Shown here piece by piece: positions 36,608 through 44,895 of a stretch of DNA of 64,000 nt. The DNA comes from Geopsychrobacter electrodiphilus DSM 16401. GTDB taxonomy: Bacteria > Desulfobacterota > Desulfuromonadia > Desulfuromonadales > Geopsychrobacteraceae. The stretch spans positions 186,001-250,000 of the forward strand of contig NZ_ARWE01000001.1 of assembly GCF_000384395.1 (NCBI RefSeq), written 5' to 3'. Below the pieces are notes generated by a model. It did no database searches. It saw nothing but the letters and a program-made list of their open reading frames with translations, and was not told where the DNA came from. How positions within the stretch are numbered: the stretch's first letter is position 1; the number at the start of each line of letters is the position of its first letter. The position numbers and the translations under genes are program-made.

Positions 36608-37386
36608 CCACCCCTCCGCTCTTTGGGCAACCAAGGGAAAAAACCGCTGGTGCGTTCTTTATAATTTTCGAACTCCGGGTTTCGTGCATACTTCGCTTCG
36701 AGCATCGGAATTCCCGAAACTTTCAGAAGCAGGAAGCCGATCAACATCGGGCTGATGACGCCGATAACACCATGCGGAGAGCCAAGTGAGATCAGAAATA
36801 TCCCCCACCAGAGGGCCGCCTCGCCGAAATAGTTCGGATGGCGGGTGTAACGCCAGAGTCCGGTCTGGATAATTTGTCCGCGGTTGCCCGGGGCCGCCTT
36901 GAAACGCAGTAATTGCCAGTCGCCAACCGCTTCAAAAGTGAAACCAATGAACCAGATCAGGGAGCCGAGCAGATCGACCCAGGTCAGTTCGCCGCCAGGC
37001 TGGTTGATGACCAGCAGCACCGGCAGAGCGACCAGAAAGACCACCGCCCCCTGCAGCATGAAAATTTGCAGGAAACTGCGCCAGATGAAGGTTTTGCCCC
37101 AGGCTTCGCGCCACTGACGGTAACGGAAATCTTCCCCTTCTTCGCCAAGCTTGCGCAGGGAAATATGGGCCGCCAACCTCAGACCCCAGATCGTCATCAG
37201 GGCCAGCACCAGATCCTGCCGCACATGTCCGCTGTCCGCGGCGATATAAAGGCACCAGCCGACCAGGACAAAAGCCAGGCCGTAAGCGATATCGACGATG
37301 CTGTTATCCTTCAGTTTCATGGCTAGGGCGAACATCAGGCTCATAAAAATTAACAGGACGATAATGGCGAGCAGAAACGAGTTCAT
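36604..37386 (-). CDS. DUF1295 membrane protein (steroid 5-alpha-reductase fold)
   Basis: 260 residues with about six hydrophobic helices. The DUF1295 signature is clear: DIAYGLAFVLV, the C-terminal TGLWRYTRHPNYFGEAALWWGIFL, and YARNPEFENYKERTSGFFPWLP. It could reduce or methylate a membrane lipid; no substrate is known. It lies 13 bases after DUF2177. Confidence 0.85.
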   Translation of the reverse strand: MNSFLLAIIVLLIFMSLMFALAMKLKDNSIVDIAYGLAFVLVGWCLYIAADSGHVRQDLVLALMTIWGLRLAAHISLRKLGEEGEDFRYRQWREAWGKTFIWRSFLQIFMLQGAVVFLVALPVLLVINQPGGELTWVDLLGSLIWFIGFTFEAVGDWQLLRFKAAPGNRGQIIQTGLWRYTRHPNYFGEAALWWGIFLISLGSPHGVIGVISPMLIGFLLLKVSGIPMLEAKYARNPEFENYKERTSGFFPWLPKERRGG

Positions 37387-37399
37387 TCTTTCACTTCCT

Positions 37400-37813
37400 T
37401 CAGCCGGGGGTCAGCCAACGGCCGATCTGATAACTTCCCGTGGCGACCAAGGTGCAGAGCAATGTGCCCCAGACAATATCGACAACAACCACCTTGATTG
37501 GCCAGTCACGCAGGGTCGCCAGGTTGGTCAGATCGTAGGTGGCGTAGGTGAAGAACCCGAACAGTGCGCCCCAGATTGCCGCTTTACCTAGCGACTCGGC
37601 GTCCAGTCCTGGCTTAACCGCGAACAGGATAATCCCGGCGATATACATGAAATAGAACAGCAGTGCTGCCGACCAGTTGACCGCTGGGCTAAGTAAGTGG
37701 GAAAGATTGTTCTGGTAGAAGTTCTTCGCCACCACTCCCAGCCAGAGCAGGTCGATGGCGAAAAAGAGCGGTATCGTCAGCAGGTAAAGTTTCAGGTAAA
37801 AGTGAATTGTCAT
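37400..37813 (-). CDS. DUF2177 membrane protein
   Basis: 137 residues with four hydrophobic helices. It matches DUF2177: IPLFFAIDLLWLGVVAKNFY, GALFGFFTYATYDLTNLATL, and DIVWGTLLCTLVA near the end. Function unknown; it is common in light- or singlet-oxygen-induced clusters. Overlaps the SRPBCC gene by ATGA. Confidence 0.85.
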   Translation of the reverse strand: MTIHFYLKLYLLTIPLFFAIDLLWLGVVAKNFYQNNLSHLLSPAVNWSAALLFYFMYIAGIILFAVKPGLDAESLGKAAIWGALFGFFTYATYDLTNLATLRDWPIKVVVVDIVWGTLLCTLVATGSYQIGRWLTPG

Positions 37814-38262
37814 GAGAAGATCTCCGTCAGTTTTTGGCTGCGGTAATCAAAGATGCCGGCCAGCATCTTTTTGACCTGAACCGAATGAACCAGGCGGCCC
37901 AATAGCCCGAAAGGCAGCTGGTAGGTCACGCGGTCAATCATTCTCGTTCGGTCGTCAGTCATAGACTCAACCGCGTGGTAGTGGTACCAGAAGCGGTAGG
38001 GGCCGCACCGTTGTTCATCAACAAAGCTGTGTCCCTCTTTAATATGTTTGATCTCGGTCAGCCAGAGGTGCCGGCCGAAGAGTGGAATGCCGATGGCGTA
38101 ATGAATCGTCAACCCGTTGAACATCCGCTCCGGAAGCCTGGAGAGAATCTCAAAATGAAGATCGGGGGGTGTCAGCTCGTTGAGGTTGACAGGGTTCGCC
38201 AGGAAATCCCAGACCTCCTGGGCGGGTGCGTTGAGAATCATCTCTCGTTCAAGTTGGTACAT
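37810..38262 (-). CDS. SRPBCC-family ligand-binding protein
   Basis: 150 residues. The START-like/SRPBCC fold begins YQLEREMILNAPAQEVWDFLANP and keeps the family elements ILSRLPERMFNGLTIHY, WLTEIKHI, RMIDRVTYQLPFGLLGRLVH. It binds a hydrophobic ligand. First gene of the minus-strand operon, with AAGGAA before the ATG and the predicted promoter 42-71 bases upstream. Confidence 0.83.
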   Translation of the reverse strand: MYQLEREMILNAPAQEVWDFLANPVNLNELTPPDLHFEILSRLPERMFNGLTIHYAIGIPLFGRHLWLTEIKHIKEGHSFVDEQRCGPYRFWYHYHAVESMTDDRTRMIDRVTYQLPFGLLGRLVHSVQVKKMLAGIFDYRSQKLTEIFS

Positions 38263-38303
38263 AAATATTCCTTTTTTAGTTGCAAGAACCTTCGTTTTTA
38301 TTT

Positions 38304-38333
38304 ATATTACTCACAAGGTTACCATTTTGTCTA
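38304..38333 (-). promoter_or_regulatory. Predicted sigma-70-type promoter of the lipid operon
   Basis: On the minus strand: -35 TAGACA (38333-38328), an 18-base spacer and -10 TAATAT (38309-38304), upstream of the SRPBCC gene. The -35 lies inside the dyad at 38325-38341. Confidence 0.5.
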
Positions 38334-38341
38334 GGACAAAA
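38325..38341. promoter_or_regulatory. Perfect 17-bp dyad, candidate LitR operator
   Basis: TTTTGTC-TAG-GACAAAA is a perfect palindrome one base before the litR start codon. It overlaps both the litR ribosome site (AGGA) and the predicted -35 of the divergent lipid operon, so binding could block both. Confidence 0.55.
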
Positions 38342-38342
38342 A

Positions 38343-39224
38343 ATGAAAAATATTCAACAGCTCAGCAGTGAGGTCGGGATCGGGGTTGATACCCTGAGGA
38401 TCTGGGAACGTCGCTATGGCTTTCCGGCCCCCCAGCGCGACCGGCGTGGCCACCGCAGTTATTCCCAAAATGAGGTTGAAGAGCTGAGGATCGTCAAAAA
38501 ACTTCAGGATCTTGGCCAACGGCCAGGTGTTATTTTCGCACTTAATCCGAATCAACGACGTAAGCTGGTGGAGAAGCTGGTCGAAGAACAGGCTCCGAAA
38601 TCGGCAAGCTTGAAATATCTGGCCGCGCAGATGCCGGTGGTTGAGATCGGTCCGCAACTGCGCCTGCTGCTCTCAACTCATGGCTTGAGTGACTTTATTC
38701 ACGAGACTGTCGTACCCTTGGTTCTGTTACTTGGCCTGGGCTGGACCGATGGCAGTATCAGTATTGCGCGCGAACATTTCATCTCGGATCTACTAGAAGA
38801 CATCATCAAAAATGAAATAAAAAAACCGCCAGCAGATGCAACTGCCAGCATTCTGTGTTCAACTCTCAACGGAGAGCGGCATCGACTTGGCTTGCTTATG
38901 GCGGCGGCAATTTTTCATCAGCAGGGAATCGGCTGTCAGCTGATCAGTGACGATCTCCCCATTTCCGAAATTGCACAACTTGCCGAGCAACTTCAGGTCG
39001 ATGCGGTTGCTCTCTCTTTCAGCCCTCACTTTCCGGCAACCCAGGCGAAAAAAGACCTGGTCAGCCTGCGCAACATTCTTGACCCGCAGATCAAGCTAGT
39101 CGCAGGTGGCCAGGCGCTTGATCATGCACCCTACCTGGCGGGGGTCCGTATCTGCACTGACCTCAAACAGATTCCGGCGCTGTGCCAGAAGGAATTCGGC
39201 GTCCGGATCATAAAGGAGCAATAA
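38343..39224 (+). CDS. litR: LitR/CarH-type B12-dependent MerR light regulator
   Basis: 293 residues from ATG 38343. The MerR helix-turn-helix is IQQLSSEVGIGVDTLRIWERRYGFP. The C-terminal cobalamin-binding part keeps the key residues: W-x9-EH (GWTDGSISIAREH) that caps adenosylcobalamin and E-x-H-x2-G (ERHRLG), with the lower-ligand His. In CarH/LitR, light cleaves the Co-C bond and releases DNA. It is divergent from a membrane-lipid operon typical of such regulons and is followed at once by a PPOX-type gene. Confidence 0.9.
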   Translation: MKNIQQLSSEVGIGVDTLRIWERRYGFPAPQRDRRGHRSYSQNEVEELRIVKKLQDLGQRPGVIFALNPNQRRKLVEKLVEEQAPKSASLKYLAAQMPVVEIGPQLRLLLSTHGLSDFIHETVVPLVLLLGLGWTDGSISIAREHFISDLLEDIIKNEIKKPPADATASILCSTLNGERHRLGLLMAAAIFHQQGIGCQLISDDLPISEIAQLAEQLQVDAVALSFSPHFPATQAKKDLVSLRNILDPQIKLVAGGQALDHAPYLAGVRICTDLKQIPALCQKEFGVRIIKEQ

Positions 39225-39225
39225 A

Positions 39226-39618
39226 ATGAATTTAAAAAATTATTTCAGTGAACAGAAAGGAATCGGCGTGCTCTCGACGGCCGATAATGAAGGCCGCGTA
39301 GATGCGGCGATCTATGCACGCCCCCACATCATGGAAGATGGCCGTCTGGCGATGATTATGCGCGAGCGCCTGACGCATAAAAATCTGCAGGAGAATCCGT
39401 ACGCCGTCTATCTCTTTGTCGAAAATACCCCCGGTTATCGGGGGCTGCGGCTCTACTTGAAGAAACACTCCGAAGATACTGATCCGGCCCTGATCAAAGA
39501 GTTAACCCGGCGTTGCCTCTCCCCTGAGGAGGACCAGGCCAAGGGGCCCAAGTTTCTGGTTTACTTCGAGGTGGAGAACATTCGCCCCCTGATCGGCAAT
39601 GATGAAACAGATCATTAG
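39226..39618 (+). CDS. Pyridoxamine-5'-phosphate-oxidase-fold flavin protein
   Basis: 130 residues of the split-barrel FMN-binding fold: GVLSTADNEGRVDAAIYARPH, MIMRERLTHKNLQENPYAVYLF, RGLRLYLK. It starts one base after the litR stop, so it is translated with it. Such proteins bind FMN, heme or F420; the activity is unknown. It may be part of the light/oxidative response. Confidence 0.8.
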   Translation: MNLKNYFSEQKGIGVLSTADNEGRVDAAIYARPHIMEDGRLAMIMRERLTHKNLQENPYAVYLFVENTPGYRGLRLYLKKHSEDTDPALIKELTRRCLSPEEDQAKGPKFLVYFEVENIRPLIGNDETDH

Positions 39619-39741
39619 CCGACAGCAGATTTGACCTCTTGCTTTCGTATTTTTCTCCTGATGAGGTAAGGGCTATTTTTAAAAACATTTTACAAAACTA
39701 ATTAATTCTCGTATAGTTTTCTGCCTGAGAATGGGGAAAGT

Positions 39742-39951
39742 ATGGCTGCAATGGTGAGTGCATACCGACGGTTGATCATTGGTCTGGTTGGTCAGAAGCT
39801 GCATGTCGGCGGCACACGCCTGGCTGTGACCTTTCTGCAGGATCTGTTAGTAGAATTGACGTGGAATATTTCCGCCTGGATCAGGGTTGGAACGGGTCCC
39901 GGGTTTTTCTTCAGCAAAATCAATATGTCTGCAGATCAATGCTCTCCATGA
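39742..39951 (+). CDS. Possible small gene coupled to the diguanylate cyclase
   Basis: 69 residues, starting MAAMVSAYRRLIIGLVGQ, with GGGGA about 5 bases upstream. Its TGA stop overlaps the ATG of the next gene (ATGA at 39948), which is the usual sign of translational coupling. No family is recognised; it has one hydrophobic stretch (RLAVTFLQDLLVELTW). It could also be a chance frame. Confidence 0.35.
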   Translation: MAAMVSAYRRLIIGLVGQKLHVGGTRLAVTFLQDLLVELTWNISAWIRVGTGPGFFFSKINMSADQCSP

Positions 39952-42002
39952 AAAAGGGAATTTTTTCCAGGAACTATCCCTCATCTCCCAGGTCCAGTGT
40001 CAAACGAGAGATCTTTCAAAGCAGCGCACTGCTGGCTTTGATTGTGGTTGCTGTTTTCAGCGTTTTTCTCTCAACTATTCTGTATTATTCTGAAATCTCC
40101 AAGGCACAAGCGGTCATAAACCGCACCAACCGCGCCGTCACTTTCTCCCTTAAAGCCTATTTCACTGAAATCATCAATACGATCAAGGTGCTGGACGAGA
40201 ACAAGGAAGTCCGGGATGCGATGAGTCTCGGCAACGAGGCGCGCCAACGTATCAGGGATGAGTACCGCTCTTTTTCCAACGCCAACAGCCATATTACTTA
40301 CCTCTATTCGGGGTATAAAAACGGGTTGATGCTGATCAACGACTATACTCTGCCTGCAGGGTTTGATCCGACCTCCAGACCCTGGTACCAGGCGGCAATG
40401 GCCATTAAGCCTGAGACTTCAATCGGCCTGCCCTACCGGGATATTAGTACGCAAGAGTGGTTGGTTTCGACCAGTCGGGCGCTTAAAAATTCCGCTGGGG
40501 AATACGGTGGGGTGGTCTCTATCGATTGTTCTTTTGAGCAGATTTCTCAGCTTATTGCGCAGCCCGAAGAGTATAAAACCGAATACAGTTTTGTCATGGA
40601 TCGCTCCGGAAATATGGTCATACATCCAGATCCGGCCCTGATGGGCAAGTCGCTGCAGAAAATGGCTGAATCCATTCGGTCGGCCAATCAGGGTGACTTT
40701 ACCTACCAGGTGAACAATGTAACCCATCTCGCTCACTACAACCGTGTCGCCTCAACCGGTTGGACGGTCGTGACCCTGGTTGACAAGAGCGAAATCCTGC
40801 GTCCGATTATCACCAAAATGTTGTTGCTCGTCGGTTTGATCGGTGTCATGGCTGTGTTGCTGGGGTTTGTGCAGGGCGTGCTGCTGAGTAGACGTTTGTC
40901 CCAGCCACTGGTTGAGTTGGGCAGAAAAATCAAGGCGACTATTGCCGGAGAGGTGGAGGGCGTTGCGGCATATGTCTATCCGAACAATGAAATCGGGATT
41001 ATGGCGCGGGAAATCGGTCAGTTAGCAGAAAAAGCTCTGATCGCAAAAACCCAAGAACTTCAGGCAAGCGAAGAGATTTATAAGAGCATCCTGATGGCCT
41101 CACCCGATGATATTACGATTGCCGATCTTGCCGGGCGCATCATTATGTTCTCTGATGCCGCACCCGAAATGTTTGGGTACTCTCCAGAGGAAGGGGTCGG
41201 CATGTTGATTATGGATTTTATTCATCCTGAAGATCATGCCCGGGCGCGCGCCAATATCGTGAAATTATTGCAGGACAATCATACCGGTCCCAATGAATAT
41301 CGCGCCATTCGCAAGGATGGCCGCTGCTTCGATATCGAGGTCAAAAATGCCCTGATTCGCGATCGACAGGGAAATCCCTATCGGATGGTTCTTATTATCC
41401 GGGATATAACGAGTCGCAAACAAACAGAGCAACAAATTCAACTGCTGGTTCAACAGCTTGAGCTCGAGAGGGATCTTGCTCAACGGAATTCGCTGACGGA
41501 CAGTCTGACCGGTCTGCCCAATCGGCGGTTTTTTGACAATGCCTTGCGGGCCGAATTTTCAAGGCACCAACGATCAGGTTCGCAGCTGTCCCTGATCATG
41601 CTTGATGTGGACCATTTTAAAAAATATAACGATCATTATGGACACCCTGCCGGGGACGACTGCCTGCGTCAGATTGCGCAAACCCTTAAGGCGGTGGTTG
41701 AGCGTGAGTCAGATTTCATTGCGCGCTATGGCGGCGAGGAATTCGTCGTCATTCTTGCCGATACCAGTCTTCAGGGTGCGTTAGCTTTGGCCGCGCGCAT
41801 CAGCAAGGCGGTGTCTAAACTGGCGCTGGCCCATGCCAGATCAGATGTTTCCGACTTTGTCACGATAAGCCTGGGGATCGCAACCGCCGCAGATCATGTC
41901 CTGAATGATGGTTCCCAGCTGGTGTCCCTCGCCGACCAGGGGATGTACCAGGCCAAAATGAAGGGCCGCAATCGTTGTGAGGTCATGCCACCCCCGAGTT
42001 AA
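39948..42002 (+). CDS. Membrane diguanylate cyclase (Cache-HAMP-PAS-GGDEF)
   Basis: 684 residues. The first transmembrane helix (residues ~20-45) is followed by a periplasmic Cache sensor (LMLINDYTLPAGFDPTSRPWYQAA, PYRDISTQEWLVSTSRAL), a second helix, HAMP, a PAS domain (IYKSILMASPDDITIADLAG) and a GGDEF domain with active-site GGEEF in IARYGGEEFVVIL. It makes c-di-GMP in response to an external ligand. The frame is open 29 codons further upstream; ATG 39948 is preferred because it overlaps the small gene's stop and leads directly into the membrane segment. Confidence 0.85.
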   Translation: MKKGIFSRNYPSSPRSSVKREIFQSSALLALIVVAVFSVFLSTILYYSEISKAQAVINRTNRAVTFSLKAYFTEIINTIKVLDENKEVRDAMSLGNEARQRIRDEYRSFSNANSHITYLYSGYKNGLMLINDYTLPAGFDPTSRPWYQAAMAIKPETSIGLPYRDISTQEWLVSTSRALKNSAGEYGGVVSIDCSFEQISQLIAQPEEYKTEYSFVMDRSGNMVIHPDPALMGKSLQKMAESIRSANQGDFTYQVNNVTHLAHYNRVASTGWTVVTLVDKSEILRPIITKMLLLVGLIGVMAVLLGFVQGVLLSRRLSQPLVELGRKIKATIAGEVEGVAAYVYPNNEIGIMAREIGQLAEKALIAKTQELQASEEIYKSILMASPDDITIADLAGRIIMFSDAAPEMFGYSPEEGVGMLIMDFIHPEDHARARANIVKLLQDNHTGPNEYRAIRKDGRCFDIEVKNALIRDRQGNPYRMVLIIRDITSRKQTEQQIQLLVQQLELERDLAQRNSLTDSLTGLPNRRFFDNALRAEFSRHQRSGSQLSLIMLDVDHFKKYNDHYGHPAGDDCLRQIAQTLKAVVERESDFIARYGGEEFVVILADTSLQGALALAARISKAVSKLALAHARSDVSDFVTISLGIATAADHVLNDGSQLVSLADQGMYQAKMKGRNRCEVMPPPS

Positions 42003-42060
42003 ATTCATTTATGTGTATTAAAGGGGCACGTTTTTACTCCTGATTGTTATCTCCAGACCA

Positions 42061-42097
42061 AAAACCGCTCCATCGGCACAACCGATGGGGCGGTTTA
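42061..42097. terminator. Bidirectional intrinsic terminator
   Basis: AAAACCGCTCCATCGG-CACAA-CCGATGGGGCGGTTT: a long stem with one mismatch, A-run before and T-run after. It serves the cyclase gene and the convergent porin gene. Confidence 0.9.
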
Positions 42098-42254
42098 AAA
42101 TATGGTTCAATGATATTCGGCGAAACCCTCTCGCACCATCTCAACCCCTCTCTCAAAAGCTTTTTAAAATCAAGAGAGTCCCTGCGCGCTTTGCCTTTCA
42201 ACAGTCAGGCAGCACAAAGTGATCAGGACGTGATTACAGCCTTTCAAGAAACCG

Positions 42255-43595
42255 TTAGAAGTACAGGAAGGCTGCAATTTCAAAGAGCTTGGTGTCTTCA
42301 AGATTGCCCCCTGCACTCCAGGCTTCATCGGGCGTTGCCTGGGCGAAGACGGCGGTAAGCCAGAGGTTGTCATTGACGGCGTAGTCAGCATAGAGGTTAA
42401 CCTCGGTCGCAAAGTCGTTGCCAAACCCGGCCGCTTGGTCCAGGTTGAAGTCGTAGTAGATGCCTCCGACGGAAAGGCTCTCGGTCGGCTGCAGGTTCAG
42501 CTTGAGCATCTGGGTCTTCTGGTTGGAGTTGAACAGCTGGTACTCGCCGACGATTTCGCCCATGAAGTGGGTACCCCAGCCTCGGGAAAAGCCATAGAAC
42601 AGGGGATCAAAACTTTCATCATCAGAGGTGCCAGCTTTGTCGCCGCTGAAGAAAGCGTACTTGTATGATAATGTCGGGCTCCAGGGAAGAGCGCTAACTG
42701 TGTAGCCAGCTTCGGCATACCACCCGGTGGCGTCCTTTTCTACCCGATCGCCCCCGATCTCTTTGACATACTCGGAAGCAAGAAAGAGGTCTTCGATGCC
42801 CATGGAGGCAAAGGGCGTGCCTTGGCCGCGGATGCTGTAGACATCCATCCCTTTGCGGTTTTCATAGTAGCCCAGGCCATCTTCATTGGAGTCGGTGACA
42901 GTCATCCAGGTCGCACCGATGGTGCCCAGAGTGTCGTTGATGTGTTCAACATTGATACCGTAGAGTTCGGTATCATTGTAATCAGCGTCGGATTTGAGGT
43001 AGAAGAGGTCGGCGCGAACCGGTTTTGTGTTAATGCGAACAATCGCCGTATTGTCAAATGACTTGTGGGGCGCGGTCCAGTATGCGCCGTACCGGCCGTC
43101 GAACTCGCCATCATAAATCAGGAAGCCGTCGCCGATCTGAAATTCCTGCTCACCCAAGGAAATATCAAGCAGGTCTTCCCCGAGAGAGAAGAGCTTGCCG
43201 GATTTCCACCCGATGTATGCCTGCTCGGATTTGATCTTCTCAGTATTGCCCTTCCACATTTCCCACTGTCCGTCGTTACCGTAGCTGCCGGTGGCGACGT
43301 AGCTGAGTCCACTGTAAAAGCGGCCAATCTCAGCCGTGTCGTAGGTGAGATTCAGAATCGGCTTGATGAACCCGTCAGAATATCCCCTGTCCTTATCCTT
43401 GTCAGCATAATTTACGTTGTCAAAATGGGCGTTCTGAATGGCGATTACAGCTGCGCCCATCTCCAGCGAAAAGTTGGCCTTGAAGCCGCCCTTATCAAAC
43501 AAGGTAGATTCCGCTTTTGCCATGGCAGGAGTAAATACCAACAAAACCGCCAGAAAACCAAAAACGAAAAATTGCCCTATTCTTCTCTTTTGCAT
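42255..43595 (-). CDS. Outer-membrane porin, alginate-export-like barrel
   Basis: 446 residues with a signal peptide (LLVFTPAMAKA). The mature protein is an alternating-strand barrel ending KLFEIAAFLYF with C-terminal Phe. It resembles the alginate-export/major-porin group of desulfuromonads (GFKANFSLEMGAAVIAIQN, EQEFQIGDGFLIYDGEFDGRYGAYW). It may be a general pore. It sits upstream of the choline cluster in the same direction but 290 bases away. Confidence 0.75.
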   Translation of the reverse strand: MQKRRIGQFFVFGFLAVLLVFTPAMAKAESTLFDKGGFKANFSLEMGAAVIAIQNAHFDNVNYADKDKDRGYSDGFIKPILNLTYDTAEIGRFYSGLSYVATGSYGNDGQWEMWKGNTEKIKSEQAYIGWKSGKLFSLGEDLLDISLGEQEFQIGDGFLIYDGEFDGRYGAYWTAPHKSFDNTAIVRINTKPVRADLFYLKSDADYNDTELYGINVEHINDTLGTIGATWMTVTDSNEDGLGYYENRKGMDVYSIRGQGTPFASMGIEDLFLASEYVKEIGGDRVEKDATGWYAEAGYTVSALPWSPTLSYKYAFFSGDKAGTSDDESFDPLFYGFSRGWGTHFMGEIVGEYQLFNSNQKTQMLKLNLQPTESLSVGGIYYDFNLDQAAGFGNDFATEVNLYADYAVNDNLWLTAVFAQATPDEAWSAGGNLEDTKLFEIAAFLYF

Positions 43596-43881
43596 GAATT
43601 ATCTCCTCTTACTGATCTACCTCTCAATGAGGTTAAAAATGGGCACTGGATTGGACCATGCCCTCGAAATATACCGGTCTATTGGCTACAACCGCTTTTT
43701 TGAAATGATTAAGCGAGGTGTCTTAAAGAATGCTTCGGGTACGTGGCCCCTAGGCAGGGTTCTGGGAGAGGGTGAGAGGGATGGGGTGAGCTTGTTGCTC
43801 ACCTCACCCGACTCGATTACCGCTCTGAGCCTGGTTGGGAGCCCGTCAGCTTAGCGGCTGAGGGCCCCCTTCTCGTCCGGT

Positions 43882-44835
43882 TCAGGTCTGCTTGAGATAG
43901 GCTTCAAAGACCGGCAGTGCTGCCTGGCCATCGATGGTTGTTACCCCTTCGAGCCAGCCGCGATAGATTTCCGGGTGCTTCTTGAGCCAGATCAGTCCGG
44001 CCTCGCCGTGTTTCAGCTGCTTGTTGTCCTGCAGCATTTGCGAAATTTCGTTCATCATCCCGATCGGGAAGGTGAAATTTTTGAGAAACCGGCCGAGGTT
44101 CGGCTGTTCTTCAGCGAACCCTTTGCGAATATTGGTGAAGACCGTAGCCGTGCCGTCGTTTGCGCCGAAGGTCTCTGCTGTGCTGCCGGTCAAATACTTC
44201 ATGTCAATAATCTGGTTCATGTAGTGGGGTGACCAACCAAGAAACACCACCCAGGTTTTCTCTCGTACAAGGTTCTTGACCTCGGAGAGCATGATCGGTT
44301 CGCTGGTTTCGATCAGTTTGAAGTTGCCGAGTCCGAACTTGTCGTTGTCGATCATGGCTTGAATGATCTGATTGCCGTCATTCCCCCGCTCAATACCATA
44401 AATCTTGTGGTCAAGCTGGTCGGCGTACTTGGCAATATCAGAAAAATCCTTCAGACCGCCATCAACCACGTAGGCAGGGGCCGCCAGGGTGTATTTTGCC
44501 CCCGGCATATTTGCCACGTACTGGATAACTGTGCCCTGTTTGAAGAATTTTTCGGCTATCGTCTCCATGGAAGGCATCCAGTTGCCGAGGAAGATGTCCG
44601 CGTCACCCATGGCGAGGGCATTATAGGCGATCGGCACCGAGAGGGTGACCTTGGAGGCATCATAGCCGAGGCTGTTGAGAATGCTGACCCCCAATTCGGT
44701 CTTGATGGTGACGCCGGTCCAGCTGACGTTGGCGAAACGCACCTGATTCGAGGCCAGCGCGGTGCCGCTGAAAAGCAAGGACGCCGCGAGGAGCATGATG
44801 GCAATAATAATTCTGCGCTGAGTTCGATAGAACAT
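43882..44835 (-). CDS. Choline/betaine ABC transporter substrate-binding protein (ChoX/ProX type)
   Basis: 317 residues with a signal peptide (LLFSGTALA). The OpuAC fold has the aromatic box residues in NVSWTGVTIKT, FLGNWMPSM and FLGWSPHYMN, and the ligand-side GNDGNQIIQ. Choline is favoured because betB and betA are directly upstream in the same direction. No permease or ATPase gene is found in the window, so the transporter must use partners elsewhere. Confidence 0.85.
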   Translation of the reverse strand: MFYRTQRRIIIAIMLLAASLLFSGTALASNQVRFANVSWTGVTIKTELGVSILNSLGYDASKVTLSVPIAYNALAMGDADIFLGNWMPSMETIAEKFFKQGTVIQYVANMPGAKYTLAAPAYVVDGGLKDFSDIAKYADQLDHKIYGIERGNDGNQIIQAMIDNDKFGLGNFKLIETSEPIMLSEVKNLVREKTWVVFLGWSPHYMNQIIDMKYLTGSTAETFGANDGTATVFTNIRKGFAEEQPNLGRFLKNFTFPIGMMNEISQMLQDNKQLKHGEAGLIWLKKHPEIYRGWLEGVTTIDGQAALPVFEAYLKQT

Positions 44836-44895
44836 ATCTTTTCCCTTTTTTAGTCAATCTGGATGGAGTCGGCAAGTCCGCTCCTTTTCCAGTAA

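Noticed and set aside
43785-43803. Hairpin GGTGAGC-TTGTT-GCTCACC after the choline-binding protein gene as terminator
   Set aside because: No T-run follows on the transcribed strand, so it was not listed.
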